A DNA stretch of 64,000 bases from NCBI GenBank assembly GCA_021613535.1, contig CP075495.1, positions 12,090,001 to 12,154,000 of the forward strand. Reading direction: 5' to 3'. Position 1 is the stretch's first letter, and the number at the start of each line of letters is the position of its first letter. The position numbers and the translations under genes are program-made. Of this stretch, positions 59,729-64,000 are shown piece by piece. This DNA is from Adineta vaga. Lineage: Eukaryota > Rotifera. The notes under the pieces are model-generated. The model saw only the letters and a program-made list of their open reading frames with translations. It did not search any database and was not told the origin of the DNA.

Positions 59729-62700
59729 CTGAAGAATTTCTTCGAAAATAATTTAACAATACATAAAGAAGTAGTATAGATAGCTATAATCAAGTTAACG
59801 CGTCGATCTTCATATGGAAGTATTTATCGGCAAACACAAGAGCGTACACGAGAAGTAAAGAGAGAAAGATTTTCTTCATCACGGCACATTCTTTATTTCC
59901 CTCGAGTCATCTTCTCTCTTTTTTTCTCTTTTCTCTCTTTTACCAGTTTTATTCATGTCTATTGGTTTAAGTTCTAAGAAAAACTATACAACGAATCTTC
60001 TTCTTCTTCTTCTTCTTTTTTCATATAAAACATCTTGCGTTCGTGTAGGCGGAACGATATATACTGTGATGAAATCATCGTTCGAAATGAATAGATAGAA
60101 AATCATACAAATTAAGAACGATCGACAATATTTTTTAGTGGAAGAAATCTATAAGGCAAAAGAAGTTTATGTCAACATTACATTTCCGAAAACATTCAAT
60201 AAACACATCAATATCTCGAATTAGTATTGTGCACGCTTCTTTTCTTTTTCATATTTACTTATCGATAGTTGTTCTACTTGAATATTCTTCGTAATCCAAT
60301 GTAAATTAGAGATAAAACAATTTTCTTTCTTTTCATTCGAAATGAAAATATATGTCAAAATGAATGATTGATTACCTACTTTTGTTTTCTTGTGGAAAGG
60401 AAAACTTCACCTATATTACAGATGTCGACTTGTAATTATTATTTTTTCTAGTTATATCAGATGCAGTAGGCTTAAAATTTTTTTTATAGAGTATATCATG
60501 AGAACTAAAAAGACAAAACTAGATTATTAAGCGAAAAAACTTGCCAATAATGACATGTATTTGTAAAATATAATGAAAATGACAATTAAATACCTTAGAG
60601 AGAAGTGTTTCTCAATGAATAGATGTCTATCGATCAATCCTATCTTATTTAATTTAATTTTAAATAGATCAAAAGATATAAAACAATAACTAACAAAATC
60701 CTTTTTGTCCTAATGAATGATTTAATCATGTCATACTTCAAAATAGAATAATCAATACATACATATCGATCTTTGAAGAAATAAAAAGAATATTTCAGTA
60801 TTCAAAACGAGTTCAATCTCTTTGTTGATTAGCGAAGAAGACGAAGCGAGTATTGAGAATGTTTTTTTTTCTCTCTAGTTCGTTATTGTTTCTTTTTTTT
60901 TATGACATATTCTCTATCGCTTCTCATCTTTTTTTCTCTTCTCTAGTTTGACTCTTTTTTCATACAAGAGTCCGATAGATTGTAAATGAAGGGTAAAGAA
61001 TCTACTGATTTTTTTTTTCATACTCACATTTTTCTCTTCTCTCTAGGAAAATCAAAATCGGAATGCCTACTCTATTACATGAGAACGAATGCTAACCTTT
61101 TTCTTTTTCTACCGTCTCGAGTTCTCGTCAATCCGTTTGTTTAATATTTTCTCTAACGAACCTAATTAAAAAAAAAGAAAAGTCTTAAGCATCAATTTAA
61201 AAAGAAGAACATGACATCTAATTCTTCAGAATAAACTTTTTTAATACTGAAATTTTCTCTTTTGAAAAAAAGAGTTATCATTTTAGTAAAGTTCACACCT
61301 ACTCAGACAATTGTTTTCTTTTCCTATTATTATTAATATGATATTTTTATTATTGCCATGCCGTACTCACTTTCTATTCGACATGAAATAAGAATGTCAA
61401 TGACAATATCTACATATATATAAATATTATTATAGACCTATCGCTTTTCTTGTTTCTATATTTTTTGCTAGTCGTGCCATTATTATGATTGTTATTATAT
61501 CCTTGTAACGAATAAATAATGAACAAGTCATCGAATGATCGTCAGAAGAAAAGATGAATACAGTTTTCTGCATGAATGAATAATGTACTTATCTTTCTTT
61601 GAAATCGTAATTTTCCATATAGAAACAAAACAAAATAGATAAGAAAATAAAGAAATACAATTTCTCATTTTTAAATTGTTTATAGATTTACAAAAGCTGA
61701 AAACTAATAAAAGAAATTCTATTGTTTAAATGAGATTTTGTCGATGAAGCATAAAAGGAAAATCATTTTTAAAATCTAAGATTATGAAAGACAAAAAACA
61801 TTTGAATTATATATACGCAAATACAAATCGACTTAAATGATAATAAATCTTCTCGATCGATAGTTGACTTTCTTTATTGAATTATCAGTTAATAATGCTC
61901 TTAAATATTAAAGACATTATTGAATGAATATTTTTACAAGTCAAACGATGTGTCGTCCATTTTTCATTTCACTTAAGCTAATTGTCAACTTTCGAGTTTA
62001 GAAAAGAAAAATCATCATGTTATTGAAAAACACTTCGATTAATTGAATAGATAGTATAGAGAATTACGAATATTATCTTTAAAGATGATTTCTATAAATT
62101 TGATGATCTTCAACTACGGATTTTAAATGTTATTTACTACCTGTTGATCTGGAAAAAGGAGTTTTGTTTCGTATGAATCAATGACGAAGTACGAGAACTA
62201 AAAACAAACGGATGTACGATAGCAAAATAATCAGTAAATGTCTTAGATCGGACGAAGACAACGAGGTACTTAGCTCTATTACATTGCGAAGAACTAGAAA
62301 GAGAAGAAAAATGAAGAGAATATTCTTCATGATAAAGACTAAAAAGAAGCAGAAATGATCACAATATGTCAGTCCTCTAAATAGTTACAATTACTAAAAA
62401 GAAAAGATCAACCAGTATTCCATTTTATCACGAGGTGCATATCAATCTTTCTTGTCTCTTGATCGATATATATATATTATCGCTTTAGGACATAGATTTA
62501 AATAATGATCAAATTACATTTTTTTTACTCTATAATTTTCATTCGTATGCTTAACTCCAATATAAACAATTATAAATATGATCAAATCATCCATATAATC
62601 ATTTCGAATTAATTAAATTGAAATCTGAATAACAAAGAATGACTTTTCTTATTCTCATAATAAAATCTATATCAAAAGAACTATGATCGGTTCAAATTAC

Positions 62701-64000
62701 AAAATCTAATTTAAAGTATACTATATCATTAATTAATAAACAATTGAAACATTTTTTCGTACATTCTAATTACGCAGTTATCTATGCTCTGATAGAATTA
62801 CAACTTATTGTGAATCAGTTTGCGTTTTTTGTTCTTCTTATTATTAACATACTCAAACAAAAAAAAGTTTCATATAATTGTTTCTATTTTCATTCCTCGA
62901 CGTTTTTGTTAAGAATCACTTGCCTAATGAAAGAATCTGATTTCCGTTCCGATAAAATTGGAAAGAAAAAACGCATCAAGTTCATAGATTATGACTATAC
63001 TATTGATGTTGATAAAGTTATGTTTTTTTTCATATAAAAGATCAGAATTATTATTTGTATATATATATATATAAATAGAAGAATAATGAATTAGTTGAAA
63101 TCTTGATGACAACAACGTTCTTATCTGATTATCATTGATAGAAAGAGAAGTTTTATACATATCTATCAAGAAAAACATATCTCATTTTGATAAGATAGAG
63201 AAGATTGATTTTAGCTGTTAAAAAATGCATATAAGTGTAGATATGTGTCTTGTTGGAAGTGATGAGAGAAAATTTTGTGAAATATACTTCGATTAGATTC
63301 TATCCAATTGATAATATACACAATATCTCTTGAGAAAACTTCTTTTCGTCTTTATATGTATATAGTGATTGCTTAGAAACGTCTAACTACCTTGGAGAAT
63401 TATTTATTTTATTGATATCTCAAATGTCACATATAAGAATACTGAGAATTGTATCATCATATTAAGATAGTGTCGTGAAGATTGACTATGATAATGATAT
63501 AATGTCGTTTTTTTTGTCTATTAATCTGAAAATTTTATTAAATTATATATTTAATCAAGTTCGATATTTATTTATCTTCAGATGGAATCTTTGACATAGA
63601 CATATTGTTTATACAAGTAATAACAAGATTTTACTCTATTGGAGAAGATAGTTTGGATTGCATTAATATATATATATATATATGTGGAGAATCTATTAGA
63701 CAAGACTTTGTTGTTGGATTAATCCAGATGTTTAGAATCAAAAACAAAGATTGATAAGAGATGTTTTTCTTTTGATAACATTTACCATAACTACGGGTAC
63801 ATGTATACTCTAAAAGCCAATGTAGTCTATGTATTTATTACAATTGTCTGTATAGAAAACTTTTCGAAACATTCAAATTAAGAAGTGTACACACTTGTAA
63901 GATCCTGATTTTTTAACATGTGAAAATTGCTGTCTTTTATAATTAAGTTAACATATACCGTAAGCAATCTGGTATTGTCATAACATCCAGAAAAGTATCC
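59729..64000. other. 4.3 kb without a gene at the end of the window
   Basis: AT-rich with microsatellites ((TTC)n near 59997-60016, (TA)n at 63058-63074 and 63666-63684). No open frame reads like a protein, no exon chain could be built, and no RNA gene or mobile element was recognised. Confidence 0.5.
63666..63684. repeat. (TA)n microsatellite
   Basis: Uninterrupted TA dinucleotide run in the gene-less end of the window. Confidence 0.85.

Noticed and set aside
62744-63037. 97-codon hydrophobic frame near the window end
   Set aside because: No start context, splice partners or family resemblance; AT-rich chance frame.

Overview
This is a eukaryotic (animal) nuclear window: AT-rich, gene-dense, with many small GT-AG introns (mostly about 45-70 nt), simple-sequence repeats between genes, and animal-type proteins (Piccolo/RIM-like active-zone scaffold, RalGDS, beta-PIX, WDFY, MCU, DHCR7). 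Short introns, compact spacing and protein style fit a rotifer, most probably a bdelloid, but that assignment is inference from style, not from a marker gene. Exon coordinates were derived by hand from splice-site phase and homology; most spliced genes close in frame, which is the main support for them.

Layout. 1-2199 (+): 3' part of a CDC14 phosphatase gene with a possible C2H2 zinc-finger cassette exon. 3846-9363 (+): Piccolo/RIM/Fife-type scaffold (half zinc finger, PDZ, one C2). 10816-15438 (+): RalGDS-type RasGEF. 16654-18118 (+): DHCR7 sterol reductase, convergent with 18315-19580 (-): mitochondrial calcium uniporter with a MCUb-like pore region. 21050-25132 (-): Mediator subunit MED1 with an apparent one-base frameshift. 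25342-26643 (-): syntaxin-7/12-type Q-SNARE. 27818-29971 (+): WDFY1/2. 30443-34826 (+): beta-PIX RhoGEF. 35075-37509 (+): kinesin motor. 37679-38416 (+): two-module secreted cysteine-rich protein. 38498-41253 (-): unrecognised Ser/Gln-rich protein with two alternative first exons. 41254-48597: 7.3 kb without a convincing gene. 48598-48940 (+): one-module relative of the cysteine-rich protein. 49757-51667 (+): NAD kinase, convergent with 51816-52862 (-): a divergent seven-helix protein. 54077-54709 (+): intronless sigma-class GST. 55301-56590 (-): unrecognised helical protein. 57123-58095 (+): signal-anchored cyclase/kynurenine-formamidase-like enzyme. 58352-59728 (-): rhodopsin-family GPCR. 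59729-64000: no gene seen.

The genes do not form one pathway. Several act in vesicle traffic and membrane signalling (active-zone scaffold, syntaxin, WDFY, beta-PIX, RalGDS, two receptors), others in transcription, mitochondrial calcium entry, sterol and NADP metabolism. Points worth a second look are the CDC14 zinc-finger cassette, the MCU pore substitutions, the MED1 frameshift, the cysteine-rich module family with a conserved intron position, the membrane-anchored cyclase, and the repeated occurrence of a 3' splice site just upstream of start codons, as expected for spliced-leader trans-splicing or 5'-UTR introns.
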